From a virus, in IMG/VR virus record IMGVR_UViG_3300050021_000174, positions 1-59,504 of that record: a DNA stretch of 59,504 nucleotides. The stretch is one strand, 5' to 3'. Position 1 is the stretch's first letter. Every line of letters begins with the position of its first letter. The notes beneath the pieces are model-generated. The model was not told where the DNA came from. It did no database searches and was given only the letters and a program-made list of their open reading frames with translations. Shown here in pieces: positions 30,217 to 40,800 of the stretch. A program made the translations under genes and the position numbers.

Positions 30217-33200
30217 TTAATCGTGTTCCTTTTTAATCATGTCCCTGAAGCGGCTTTTTTGCTCCTTGCCAATGGAGCGTGAACGGTTGATCTTGCCGTG
30301 GATTGTTTCCCGGACTTGATCGCGCTGTTCGGGAGTTAGGACTTCCATGTACGTCCTAACGGCTACCTCTACATTCAGTCCCTTGATCCGTTCTTTTAGC
30401 TCTGAGAGTTTGGCACCCTTCTCGATCTTTCTTTTTTGATCTGGCGTGATTTTCCCGGCATTAACCGCTTCTTCCAATTTGGACTTTGCGTCTTGGGCCG
30501 ACTGCCCACCGATCCTAAGACCCTTTTCGGACTCCTTTTTAAGTTCTCGACGTTCCTTGCTCTTGGGGGTGGCCCCGGTGTAATGCGGGTAGTCTGATTG
30601 AATATTTCTGATCCCACGCTCCCATTCGGGAATTTCATTTACCGAAGCGGTACGAAGCCCCAACCCCTTTGTCAGCGAATCAAATCCGTCAGCCTGTCCA
30701 GTTACCCATCCGAATACATTCTGAAAAGGAATTGGAAGTTTACTTGCCGCCTGAGACAGAATGAAGGATGGAGTTTGCGCCCAGCTCACAGGGCCGGTTG
30801 ATTTTATAGGAGCAGTCAGCTTTCCTTTTAGGTCGCCCTTTGCAGTTATCCCGGCGAGTTGGTCCCACGTAGTGAACGGGTCTCCCTTCCAGTCTATCCC
30901 GGTGAATGCCTCTATTATGGGATTGACCACCATCGGAGAAGCCTTGTGATCTAACGTGGCTATTGGGTGAGCCATCCAGTTTAGAGCATCGGTCATATGT
31001 CCGAAAATTCCGAAGTATTTTCTTTTATCCGGCGGGGAACCCAAGAGCCGAGCGATGGGGGTTATGTCCACATCTAACCAACGGAGTTTCCCGGCGGACC
31101 ATGCTTCTTTGTACCTATCGAAAAATGATTTGTCGTCAAATGCCGACACCAAAAGGTTTGCCGTTACTGTAGCAGCCATACCTCGTGCTGCAACAGAAGC
31201 CCAGAACCGCTGATAGAGTTTGGCTTCTTCGCCGGTCCCGAACGCCTTTACGAACTGCCTAAAGTTACTTTCAGTCCAATCGGGGGCTAATGCTCCGAGC
31301 CTAAACATGTGCTGCCCTGTGGGATTGCGTTCGAGTCGATCCAGGTTCAACCCGCCGAAGTTGTTATTTACGTATTCGGATATTGCCTTTGCCCTGAACT
31401 CCGGTGACCAGTATGGGAACTGCTTCAGGGAGTATTGGTATTCAAGGATAGCGGCCCTAGCCTTTAATCCCGCGCCGAACTTCCCAAACAGGAATTTGGT
31501 CTGTTTCTCGGCAAAGTCAACGAACGCTTGCCGAGCGGCTGTGCCTCCCGGTATTTTCTCTATGGCCTTTGCGATTCTACCCTTTTCCGATTGCCAAACT
31601 CTTTCTTCCCACTCCTGTTGCTTCCCAATGGTAAGACCGCCGTTTTCGACAAGCTCTTTCAGGATAGGGTGATCTTCTCCAATCGCTTTTAGCCCAGCCC
31701 TGTAAGCAGCACGTGGGCTTAGATTCTTTGCTCCTCCTTCGAGTATTCCGTGAGTGCCGAGAAGATATGACCGCATGAACGCCTGATGGTGAAACAGAGA
31801 CGTCATTAGCAGGATTGATTTAGCCTGAGCGTTAAATTTTGTAGCTGAGTCTAAAATCTGTCCCGTCCACCCGGGCAGGTTCTTTAGTGCCGATGAACCC
31901 ATAATATTATTGAGTGAATCAGCTACCTCGTCAGGGGCGTAGAGTTCAGACTTCCGTAGAATGGTGCCATCTTCCGCGACTACCAAATCTTTTCTGACTA
32001 TCGGTTCAAACTTGTGACCGGATACTTCAGCCTTGTCCTGAATGGCGATGATACGTTCTTTCATGTTTTCGATAACGGTTTGAGTTCCAGCGCCGCCGTT
32101 AGTGCCACTAGCCTTTATCTTGGCGATGTAGTTTGCTGCCTCACCTTCCGACATTCCCCTGAGTTTGAGCGATTCGCGGACAACCTCTTCGAGTCTTGCT
32201 ATTGGCCCCGATGTTGCCGATCCTGCCGCTCCAGTGGTTGTCGTCGTAGAAGTTGTACTCACGGTATCCGACAACTCTTGAACGTGCTTTAAAATTGTCT
32301 CGACCTTGATGCTTCCAAAATACCGGTAAGCCTTAAAGTTCGGGTGGTTGACCTGTTTGTATCCTTCTTCGGGGTGATCGAGTAAAAGGGCCTTCCCGTC
32401 TTTCCACTTCGCCTTAGCCATTCGTTTGAGAACGGCTTTGTCTTCTATAACCTTAGATATTTCATCCTTCAGGATGCGTAGGTTGTTCGTAGCGCCCTCG
32501 ACTTGAAGTTCCCGCCCGAATGCCTGGCCTTCAATGATCGTGTCAAATATGCGCTTCTTGGCATGTCCTGTGGTGGTTCCAAACTTACGGGTGAGTTCGG
32601 ATAGGGCCTGCTCGCCTTCTGCCTTTGGCTTCCAAACGCGCGCCGCGTAGTTGTCAAGTACATTCTTGATAACCCCTGCGTCCAGAGCTTCAAGCCCTAT
32701 CTCGTCATAGGCTTTCCGTATCTGAGCGGCGAGCTTTCTAAACTCGGGGTCTTTCTGAAACTCCATTGCGTTGCGAACGACCTGGCGCTGCTCTTCGGTA
32801 AGATATTGCCAGTAACGGGAAATGTGATTAGGATCGCGTTGGGTATCAAGGATCAACTGAAGAGCCTTGTCTATATCCTCACTCTTTTGCCCGAAATGTT
32901 TCTCCCCGGATACCGTCTTTATCTGCTGTTGGAGCTTGTCGGCTTCAACCCCGTTTCGCCAAATCTTGTAATCCTTTTGCCCTATCCACCGGCTCTTTAT
33001 TTTATTAACAGCGGATTGCCATGCGGTAGGTGTTGAAAGTTTGGGCTTGAGAAGACTTGATAGTTTCCCTGCCGCTCCCGTCGGGGCAATCGGTTCCGCA
33101 AACATCTGGAACGGATTGTCTTCCAGCCATTCGCTTAACTGATCGGGAGTCTGGATGTCCTTTGATTTTCCAAGGGCGGTGGCTTTCTCGGCAAGGTTTT

Positions 33201-34167
33201 TGCGCTGCGACTCCCCGTAGGTACTCGCATATTGAAAACCATAGGGCAGAATGTGTCTCTGCGGCTCTTCGCCTTCATTGACCGGCATCTGAACTTGTGG
33301 CGCAATCCCCGGCAGTAACTCAACGTCTTCCGGTTTTACTTCCCTAACACCTTGTACTTCCTGTTCAGTCTGACCGGTTCTAAACTTCGCACCTGCCCCT
33401 GCGAGCCCCGTTTTCTTCTCTCCAACCGGCAGTACGTCTTCGTCCGTAATGGGCGTGATATCCAGGTTGACTACACCCTGTTCGTCCACCATTACCGTTT
33501 CCCCGGTTTCCGTCTTCTGCGGGTGGAGCATACCACCGGGGGATTCAGATGTATCTTCTGATGCTTCTGTGGATGTTGGCGAGAACACGTCCGTCATCAT
33601 ATCAAAGAAGGATTGCTGGGAGCGCCCCGGTTCTTGAGCCGTGCGTTCTCTTATCTGGGCGTTCTTATCGTGCTTGGCGGGTTGCCCGTTGTATGCCAGT
33701 TCGAACTTGGCAACATGAGCGGGAGTATCGTAATATTCGCGGCTCTTTTTGTTGTATCCTTTTCTGCCTTCCCAATCGGGATGCCCGGAGTTCCAGATAG
33801 ATGCTATCTGCTTGGGACTGTATCCCTGATTGACATAACCCAAAACCTCATTTTTAGTAACTGCATCCTCATATTGTTTCATGGGAAGCGGTTCGTTCCC
33901 CAACCCTGCTTTTTGAGCATATTTGGCCGAAGCTGTATTCCAAGTCTTTGTCGTGTACTGGTACTTGCCGCCGTACTCCCCATAATTGTTGCCGATAAAA
34001 GCCTTGGGGTTCCTACCCCCGCTGCTTTCTACTCCCGACAAAGCCCCTACTATCCGATCAACATCAGGATGATCGGCCGGTATGTGCTTGGCATCAGGCC
34101 CATAGCTTGTCTGCGCAGGCTCAACAAAATTTACAGGCTGAATTTGATCGTCAGAAATCGGGATCAT
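30217..34167 (-). CDS. Internal virion/ejection protein with lytic transglycosylase
   Basis: 1316 residues. The N-terminal 150 residues form a lytic transglycosylase domain (IVGALSGVESSGGRNPKAFI with catalytic Glu, GGKYQYTTKTW, IASIWNSGHP). The remainder is mostly helical, with several Ala/Glu-rich stretches and a short Ser/Thr/Gly-rich loop (SDTVSTTSTTTTTGAAG, near 640). By length, position and N-terminal enzyme it corresponds to T7 gp16, which is ejected into the cell and locally opens peptidoglycan to form part of the DNA channel. Overlaps the upstream gene by four bases. Confidence 0.88.
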   Translation of the reverse strand: MIPISDDQIQPVNFVEPAQTSYGPDAKHIPADHPDVDRIVGALSGVESSGGRNPKAFIGNNYGEYGGKYQYTTKTWNTASAKYAQKAGLGNEPLPMKQYEDAVTKNEVLGYVNQGYSPKQIASIWNSGHPDWEGRKGYNKKSREYYDTPAHVAKFELAYNGQPAKHDKNAQIRERTAQEPGRSQQSFFDMMTDVFSPTSTEASEDTSESPGGMLHPQKTETGETVMVDEQGVVNLDITPITDEDVLPVGEKKTGLAGAGAKFRTGQTEQEVQGVREVKPEDVELLPGIAPQVQMPVNEGEEPQRHILPYGFQYASTYGESQRKNLAEKATALGKSKDIQTPDQLSEWLEDNPFQMFAEPIAPTGAAGKLSSLLKPKLSTPTAWQSAVNKIKSRWIGQKDYKIWRNGVEADKLQQQIKTVSGEKHFGQKSEDIDKALQLILDTQRDPNHISRYWQYLTEEQRQVVRNAMEFQKDPEFRKLAAQIRKAYDEIGLEALDAGVIKNVLDNYAARVWKPKAEGEQALSELTRKFGTTTGHAKKRIFDTIIEGQAFGRELQVEGATNNLRILKDEISKVIEDKAVLKRMAKAKWKDGKALLLDHPEEGYKQVNHPNFKAYRYFGSIKVETILKHVQELSDTVSTTSTTTTTGAAGSATSGPIARLEEVVRESLKLRGMSEGEAANYIAKIKASGTNGGAGTQTVIENMKERIIAIQDKAEVSGHKFEPIVRKDLVVAEDGTILRKSELYAPDEVADSLNNIMGSSALKNLPGWTGQILDSATKFNAQAKSILLMTSLFHHQAFMRSYLLGTHGILEGGAKNLSPRAAYRAGLKAIGEDHPILKELVENGGLTIGKQQEWEERVWQSEKGRIAKAIEKIPGGTAARQAFVDFAEKQTKFLFGKFGAGLKARAAILEYQYSLKQFPYWSPEFRAKAISEYVNNNFGGLNLDRLERNPTGQHMFRLGALAPDWTESNFRQFVKAFGTGEEAKLYQRFWASVAARGMAATVTANLLVSAFDDKSFFDRYKEAWSAGKLRWLDVDITPIARLLGSPPDKRKYFGIFGHMTDALNWMAHPIATLDHKASPMVVNPIIEAFTGIDWKGDPFTTWDQLAGITAKGDLKGKLTAPIKSTGPVSWAQTPSFILSQAASKLPIPFQNVFGWVTGQADGFDSLTKGLGLRTASVNEIPEWERGIRNIQSDYPHYTGATPKSKERRELKKESEKGLRIGGQSAQDAKSKLEEAVNAGKITPDQKRKIEKGAKLSELKERIKGLNVEVAVRTYMEVLTPEQRDQVRETIHGKINRSRSIGKEQKSRFRDMIKKEHD

Positions 34168-36533
34168 TCTTCGCCCTCGTCGGGTTCTTCTTTATCGTCT
34201 TCCGGTATCCGCTCGTCATCAGCCTCTTCTTCGCGGTCCTTAGCATCTTCTTTTTCTTCGGGAAGTTCGGGAATGGTTTGAGCTTGGCGTTTTGTTTTGC
34301 CGCGCTGTTCCTGCATGGCTTCTTCTATCTTGTCTTGCGGTCCCATTTCGGAATGGTGTTTTGCAGCGTAAGCATCAGCTTCTTCTGCGGTATTAAATAT
34401 CCCTAAATGTTTCCCGTCCTTCTTGTATTTTTCAACCACTTCTTTATTTGTCATCTTGCGGCCATCGTCATCCAACGTGGGAAGCAGAACTTCTTTTCCT
34501 TCGATCTCAAAACTACTCGACTGAACCGACGATACCGAACCGTCTTTATTCTTAACCACTGGCCGGGTGTTGTAATCAATGTTGCCGGGAACTAAGGGCT
34601 GAATATCATCTGGTTCCGTTATCTCGTTCTCCTGCTTCTCGCTGCCCTTGCCCACCGTGAACATTCTGCCATCTGGAGCTTGATAGATCGGTTCGCCGGT
34701 ATTTTTATCATGTCCCACGAGTTGAGGCTTCTGTGTAGTGTCAACTATCTTGGAACCGTCTGGAAGTTGGAATGCCGGGGCACCTGTCTTTTTGTCGATG
34801 CCTATAAACTTGGGCTTCTGCTTCTCTTCGGCTTGTTGCGGTTGCTGCGTTGCCTTCTTTCCCCCCGGTTCCGGTCGCTCTGGCAACGGCAACTTGCCCG
34901 TAGAAGACGCATCTTTACCTTGGGGTTTATAGACTTCGCCCTTCATTAACTCTCCTGCTTTGTCGAGAATGGCAGGGCCAGACAGCTTATCTTCGCCAAC
35001 CGATTCGGTTAGCGACTGGATAAAGGCGTTTCTTTTCGCAGAGACGGCCAGAACATCGTCTGTATTGTTTGCATCGGCCCAATCGTCTTTGTGCGCCTTA
35101 TCGTACATCTTGAGCGCCGTTTTGAACTCAGGCGCCTTTGCGGGGTCTTGGGCTGTCTGCCTTAGCTTGTCCAGCTTGTCGGCCGAAGCATTGCTTAATC
35201 CGTGAAGCCTTAAATCGTCAATATCCTTCCGATCTGAAATATGATCGTCCCTATCGGGATCAAGTATGCGTTGCCTTGCATCGGCATAGACACTAGGATC
35301 GGTTCGGTTCTTGGCCTTATCGTCGGACGCAATATGCTTCTGCGCCCACTCAATATCCTTTGGGTCGGTGATCTTCTCTTTGGTTTTCTTATCAGTATAA
35401 GAAGAAATATTGCTCGCGTTCGTCTCGCCCTTAATAACGCTATCCCTGAACCTGTCGCTTACCTCGCCTGCTTTCTGTGCCTCCACATTATCTACGTGCT
35501 GCTTTTGCGCCCTGATGTCCGTACAAAGACTTCTGGAGGTCTTTTCGGTCAACCCCCAAGTGGACCAATTAGCAGGGTTATGAACATCGTCCCACGCTTT
35601 GTCAAAGTCGCCGTTTGCGGAAGTCAGATTGTACGTGCTGAATATGTTTTTAGATGCGGCCTCATAGTCCTTTGGGGCTTGCTGTTCCTTCTCGTATCTA
35701 TCCTGTGCTCTGGCTTCATGCAGGAGAGCGGTGCTTCGTTTCTCAGCCTGCCTGATAACCAAGTCCTTAGTCTTCTCACTTAGTCCCTGGTAGACAACGT
35801 CGCCATCCTTATTTTTTATTTGAGCGTATTCACTCTTAGGGTCATTCAGCTTGGCTATTAATGCCTGCGGGTTCTCCCACGCTTCCCGCTGTGCTCGCTG
35901 ATGGAGTGTGTTCTCGATAAACTTACTTCTTTGTTCGACATATTTCTCGGCGTCAATAGCTCCCGAATGATATAGTCCGTCTAAAGTTGCAAGCCCACCC
36001 TTGCGAGAGTCGTGGAAGGATTGAGCACTTGGAGCACTGATCGCTGCATTTCCGAACTTGGAAAGATTCTCGACGCCTCCCGCCCTAAGCTGATCTACCT
36101 GAGTAGTTCGCACTGCATGGTTCACATCGTTGGTATAGGACACTGAATGGAGCGTCATTTGGTTGTCGAGGTGCTGCTTGGCAAGCGGGTCTTTCGTCTG
36201 GTCTAAAATGCTCTTGTGAAGCTCCCCAACCTTCTGCTTCCACAGTTCGTTGCCGCTATCGGGGTTCTGCTTGAAATCAGGGCTGGAAGTAATCTGGTGA
36301 TAGAGTGCAGCGGCCTGTGTCTGAAAGTTTGCCATGCCGGTTGATACTTGATGCGCCTGTTGCGCCTCTTCCAGTTTCTTGCCCCACTGGGTTGCGATAT
36401 TGCTAACCTCTTCGCCAGCATGTTCAAGTGCGGCGCTGGGCGCAAGTTTGGCGTAGCTTAACGGAATCTTGGCTGCTTCCACGTTGCCGTGAGGAAGTTC
36501 TTTGCTCTCGTATGTGGGGATTACTGGAGACAT
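34164..36533 (-). CDS. Internal virion protein (gp15-like)
   Basis: 789 residues, largely helical and Lys/Gln/Ala-rich over 1-520, then a Pro/Lys-rich region with two short beta repeats (KFIGIDKKTGAPAFQLPDGS and QLVGHDKNTGEPIYQAPDGR). Residues 665-740 (VSSVQSSSFEIEGKEVLLPT to YAAKHHSEMGP) match a small domain common in phage ejection proteins with an LLPTLDDDG core. The acidic tail is Glu/Asp-rich. It would form the core or channel with the 1316-residue protein. Confidence 0.78.
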   Translation of the reverse strand: MSPVIPTYESKELPHGNVEAAKIPLSYAKLAPSAALEHAGEEVSNIATQWGKKLEEAQQAHQVSTGMANFQTQAAALYHQITSSPDFKQNPDSGNELWKQKVGELHKSILDQTKDPLAKQHLDNQMTLHSVSYTNDVNHAVRTTQVDQLRAGGVENLSKFGNAAISAPSAQSFHDSRKGGLATLDGLYHSGAIDAEKYVEQRSKFIENTLHQRAQREAWENPQALIAKLNDPKSEYAQIKNKDGDVVYQGLSEKTKDLVIRQAEKRSTALLHEARAQDRYEKEQQAPKDYEAASKNIFSTYNLTSANGDFDKAWDDVHNPANWSTWGLTEKTSRSLCTDIRAQKQHVDNVEAQKAGEVSDRFRDSVIKGETNASNISSYTDKKTKEKITDPKDIEWAQKHIASDDKAKNRTDPSVYADARQRILDPDRDDHISDRKDIDDLRLHGLSNASADKLDKLRQTAQDPAKAPEFKTALKMYDKAHKDDWADANNTDDVLAVSAKRNAFIQSLTESVGEDKLSGPAILDKAGELMKGEVYKPQGKDASSTGKLPLPERPEPGGKKATQQPQQAEEKQKPKFIGIDKKTGAPAFQLPDGSKIVDTTQKPQLVGHDKNTGEPIYQAPDGRMFTVGKGSEKQENEITEPDDIQPLVPGNIDYNTRPVVKNKDGSVSSVQSSSFEIEGKEVLLPTLDDDGRKMTNKEVVEKYKKDGKHLGIFNTAEEADAYAAKHHSEMGPQDKIEEAMQEQRGKTKRQAQTIPELPEEKEDAKDREEEADDERIPEDDKEEPDEGEE

Positions 36534-36540
36534 TTAAGGA

Positions 36541-37098
36541 TTAACTCCCTGTATTTAGAAGCGATGAACCGGCACCGCCGGGCATAAATGCTTTGCTTAC
36601 TCCGGTCAGAAGCGTTGTCCCCGCATTCATGAATCCAGAAGTCTCGGCGTTCTTAGCTGCCCAATCGTCTGTATTGGCTTGCATGCCACCCACTCTCAGG
36701 GCTACATCTCCGCTATATCCGGTGTATTGAATATCTCGCTCGTACTGGCTGTACGTGTTTGCCATAACGTCAAGCGGTGTTCCGACCCCAGGATCGACTC
36801 CGGCTCCACCGTACTTGGCAATCTGGCTTCCGATCATCTTCCGTCGCTGTTCAGATAGATCGAGCTGCTTCGCCTTATCGGTCTGATCGGTCATCTGCCC
36901 TTGAATGCGGGCGACGTTGGCGTTCTGTTGGAGGATAGCTGCCTGAGTTTTGCCCTGCTCGATTGAGCCGACAGCACTCATGGCAGTCCCGGCAAGTGCT
37001 ATAAAGGGGAGTATGGCGGCAAAAGGTCCGAACCTGACATTAGCTGGATAGGGGAAATCTGGTGTCCCTACCCAGAAGGTATCTACGAGGGTCTGCAT
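36541..37098 (-). CDS. Internal virion protein (gp14-like)
   Basis: 185 residues. An N-terminal hydrophobic part (GPFAAILPFIALAGTAMSAV) is followed by helical, Gln-rich sequence (QGKTQAAILQQNANVARIQG, DQTDKAKQLDLSEQRRKMIG) and a Gly-rich end. Such layout is typical of the smallest ejection protein, which inserts into the outer membrane. Overlaps the GNAT-like gene by 16 bases. Confidence 0.72.
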   Translation of the reverse strand: MQTLVDTFWVGTPDFPYPANVRFGPFAAILPFIALAGTAMSAVGSIEQGKTQAAILQQNANVARIQGQMTDQTDKAKQLDLSEQRRKMIGSQIAKYGGAGVDPGVGTPLDVMANTYSQYERDIQYTGYSGDVALRVGGMQANTDDWAAKNAETSGFMNAGTTLLTGVSKAFMPGGAGSSLLNTGS

Positions 37099-37544
37099 AT
37101 TCTCACCACCTCAACTATGTCTTCCTGATCTGGCCCGTATGCTTTGCGGGTTGATTCAATCGTGAAGCCCAAATGTTTTGCCCACCTAACGTCTTGGTCT
37201 AAAGAGGGAAACACTTTGCCTTGCATCCGCACCCATCCGTGCTCGCGTTGGGTCCGATCAAGGTTATCTCGGCATAACTTGAAGGCAAGTTTCCTGTGTT
37301 TCTTTATCCCTGATCTCGAAATGAACATTACGACTTCTGCAAGACTCGGCCACAGGAGTTGGAGAAACACTACCGACGCTACAACACTATCTCCCACAAA
37401 CAGCGTGAAGCCGGTTCCGGCTCTTTCAACTACATCCATGTAAGGTTTAGTCTGAATAAAATCCTTCACTCTGCCGACAGTATCAATGTCAGGGATAGAC
37501 AGGGCGTGTGCGGCCTTGAAGGGTTCTATTTTGAAGTCTGTCAT
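37083..37544 (-). CDS. GNAT-like virion-region protein
   Basis: 153 residues. FKAAHALSIP, FTLFVGDSVVASVVFLQLLW, EVVMFISRSGIKKHRKLAFKL and KVFPSLDQDVRWAKHLGFTIES follow the fold order of GNAT acetyltransferases, as in the T7 gp13-type and related phage proteins. A canonical acetyl-CoA loop (Q/R-x-x-G-x-G/A) is replaced by RSGIKKHRK, so the enzyme activity is doubtful. Probably an assembly protein of the internal core. Confidence 0.65.
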   Translation of the reverse strand: MTDFKIEPFKAAHALSIPDIDTVGRVKDFIQTKPYMDVVERAGTGFTLFVGDSVVASVVFLQLLWPSLAEVVMFISRSGIKKHRKLAFKLCRDNLDRTQREHGWVRMQGKVFPSLDQDVRWAKHLGFTIESTRKAYGPDQEDIVEVVRICRPS

Positions 37545-37645
37545 TAAACCCTTTCATCGTTCTGTGGGCATATTCTCACTAGTTCTTTTTGGTTACTGAC
37601 AGTTCCACAACCCGGACTTACGCATAACCATAATTGCACCGGCAT
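37544..37645 (-). CDS. Tiny Cys-containing protein
   Basis: 33 residues from an ATG with GGAG nine bases before; the TAA overlaps the next ATG (TAATG). It has three Cys (LCVSPGCGT and RICPQN) that could bind a metal with a partner. The tight coupling suggests it is real. Function unknown. 37646-37693 holds no gene. Confidence 0.45.
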   Translation of the reverse strand: MPVQLWLCVSPGCGTVSNQKELVRICPQNDERV

Positions 37646-37693
37646 GATTTGAGTCTCCGGCGTTTGGTTCGCGGCGGTATCTGCTGGAACTTC

Positions 37694-37819
37694 TCAGAGC
37701 GTAAAAACCGGCACGAACACATTTCCTTTACATTTAGGACATCCCAAGGTCGCAAGCGGAGTATCATCAAATTCCTTTTCTTTTCGCTTCAGATGTGAAC
37801 CTATCGGAACAACCTTCAT
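37694..37819 (-). CDS. Tiny zinc-knuckle protein
   Basis: 41 residues from the ATG at 37819, which follows AGGAT; a longer frame upstream only overlaps the stabilisation gene. CPKCKG near the end and a basic middle (SHLKRKEKEFDD) are visible. Function unknown. Confidence 0.45.
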   Translation of the reverse strand: MKVVPIGSHLKRKEKEFDDTPLATLGCPKCKGNVFVPVFTL

Positions 37820-37833
37820 CGGCGCGATCCTAC

Positions 37834-40800
37834 TCAACTCTCCAAACTCAACTCGACAGAAACAGCACTTATCTCCATCGGGAGCCCCGGTGTTGATTGA
37901 AAGCAAATAGAAAGCTCATCGGTATTGGAACTAAACGGTAGTCGCTTGACCCCATTAAATAAAGGCCGCTGAGTATCGGCCATCAAATCGCTGTATGTAA
38001 TGTCGTACAAATCTGTAAAGCTCGCTCCGTATTGTCCGCCGAGACTATTCAACATTCTTACAGCAAGACTGAAGGATAGCTTTTGCCTTCCTAAGCTGGC
38101 TCCCTGTCTGTCAACGGGATCCAATGGGAAGGTCTGGATACTTCCCTGATACGGCAGACCTACCACGGCGCTTACCTGCGGAACCCTCGAAACGGTAATG
38201 GAGCCGCCGGAAACAACGTATTGCCGATCTTCTGGAAGTCCGTCCACAATAGCTGTTGCCGTCATGCCGTCCAGATAGTCTAGTCCCGTAAGGGTGGCGG
38301 CACCGGCTGAAAATACGGTTGCACAATCAAGCAGGCAGAAATCGCTTGCCACGCGGGCCGCCGTACTCAAAGGTTCGTTGTTCGCCATGAGTTCAACGCA
38401 TCGCACTGTCTGGCCGTTTATGGTTCTATTTACAATGCACCATAGTTCGTCATAGCCCACTGTTATCCCGTTGCTCGCCATCTTGGAGGCACACGATTCG
38501 AACGTACCCTGAGTCGTTATCCTGGACCACGCCACTACCTTCTCGTCGCGTTGGTAGGTCAGGGCAAGAAGAACTCCATCCCCTCGAACACAGTAAACAA
38601 TCGAATGGGGCTCCTGCTGATAGCACATATCAAATATGCCGCCTACCGTGATGTGCTCTGCCCTGATCGTTAAGTCGGGAGCTTTGAATCCATCGGACGC
38701 TAAATCGTAAACAAATTCCCTTATCTTCCGCCTAGCCACCTGAGTAAACAACGTAGCCTGCCCTATAGAAACGGGAGCCGGGTATTGTGCGCTGCCGTGT
38801 GAGGTCTGGATATTACACAAAATAGATGTTGCCGTTATGGGAGTCTGATTACTGCCGGAACCGCCCGTGATTTGCCCTTCTTCCCCTATGGAGCCAATCA
38901 TTATGCCTCGCTGGCTCTCCATCCACACTATCGGGTCAATAAGCTGAGTTGGAGAAAAGGTTATGGCCGCGTCGTCCGTATCTCCATCTGGGTTGAAGTT
39001 CTCAAAGTCTCCAACCCACGATCCCCAGATCGTGTCACCCATTCCAAACCAGAGGCGATCGTCATGGAAAAGGGCTGTTGCCGGGTAGCCCCGATACCCT
39101 GACCACGCTCCTTCGCGCCAATTCGGAGTAGGGTTCGTGCTATTGAAAGGAAAAAGAACCGATCCTGTAACCTGAGAGGGTGATATGTACTGCGTTATGA
39201 CCAATGTGCCCCACTGCTCTGCCTGGGATATTTGGCCCGTGTTCCCTGATCCGCTAGAGTATTGAGTACAAAAGAGCCGGTAATAGATATTGCTTCTCGA
39301 TTCTACAAAGCTCTGAGTCGTAGAATAAAAAAATGTGGCGACATCTTCCCAATAATTGAGGTCCGTGCTGCTTTGTAAAACGATTGTGCCTATCCAGTAA
39401 CTTCCACCGTCCGGCGGAGTGTCGGGGGTAGTATCTACTTGGAATTTACCCCTCAGACGCAAGGGAGCGGTGGCTTGCCCCACCGACGTAAAATCTTGAG
39501 CTACGGTCTGACCGCCATGCTTTAATCTCCATAACGCACCTACATGGCCGGGATAAAAGACAACTCCAGGACCAGTGGGAGTTATTCCTAACTGGCATCG
39601 CCAATCGACCGACATATTATTTATGATCGCCCCCGGTGTTGATCCAGCTCCCGACCCATAGGACAAATCCTGATTCACACATCCAAGGGTAATGCCATCC
39701 ACCGGAGCAAGGCAGGTAAATACTATCCAATACGCTGTGCCGGGGGATAAAGCGACCGGCGTTGTGAACTCAAACGTATACACGGTATTCCCGTGTTTAT
39801 TGATGTCAACAAGGCTGCTTGTATCTATGACGGTTCCCGGACTGCCCGATGCGTTTGAATAAACGTAGGCAATTACGGGCGTTGCCGTAGGAGGGGCCGC
39901 AGTTACGTAGAGCTGCGCCGAATTAACCTCGAACCCACCGGACGGGGTAAACATAAAACCCAGGGAGGGCGAGTCCGCAGTAAAGGCGGGTTGCGATGCA
40001 GTTACAACATCCGTCCATGTTCCTGTGTATGTTTTTGACCCTCTATAGCTCGCTGTAAGCGTTACGCTTTCGTAGGCAGAAGCAGACCCTCCTGCCGACA
40101 CAAAGGCCAGGGTTTCTCCGGTTGTGTATCCCGTAGGAGTTCCGGTCTGTGTAACCCCGGTAACGGAACCATTTACTATGATGGGGGTAAACGTAAGTCC
40201 AGATCCACCTGACGCATATGCCGTCACTGGGGCTGTTAGCCCGGAGCCGCCGTTAATAATAATTACCTGAACCGCCTGCTGATTCGGTCCATTGAACAAC
40301 TTAAAGTTGACAACGTTCAGAACGGCTTGAGGCTGCACTATTTGCGACCCGTCGCTACCCGTGGCGCTTACCTGCATGAACAAAGTTGAATCGTCGTTCT
40401 GATCCATGTAGGGACCATCGTTGAAGCTAACAGCCGGGAACGACCATGATGCTTGGGAGAACCGCTGCAGCTTGTAGACCGGGTGCAAAGGGTTTACACA
40501 GTAGACAACATCGAAACTTTCGGCCGTCTGTATATAGGGTAGATCGTCCGTCTGGTATGGCGTTGCCACCTCAAGGGGCAAGCCGGTATTGGGGTCCAGA
40601 ATCCATGAGTACGGAGGACCGGAGAAAAACCTGATGTACTCGTTTCCCCATTCCATCATGTAGGATTCGAGATTGGAGAAGATGAACGGTATGAGTCTTG
40701 CCGTAACGCTCGGGTCTTTGGTCTGAGCTATGAACTTGAAACCCGGGCGAACGAACGCCGGACCATGAGGGCAGATAAGGAAGTTTTCTAAAACCTGGCA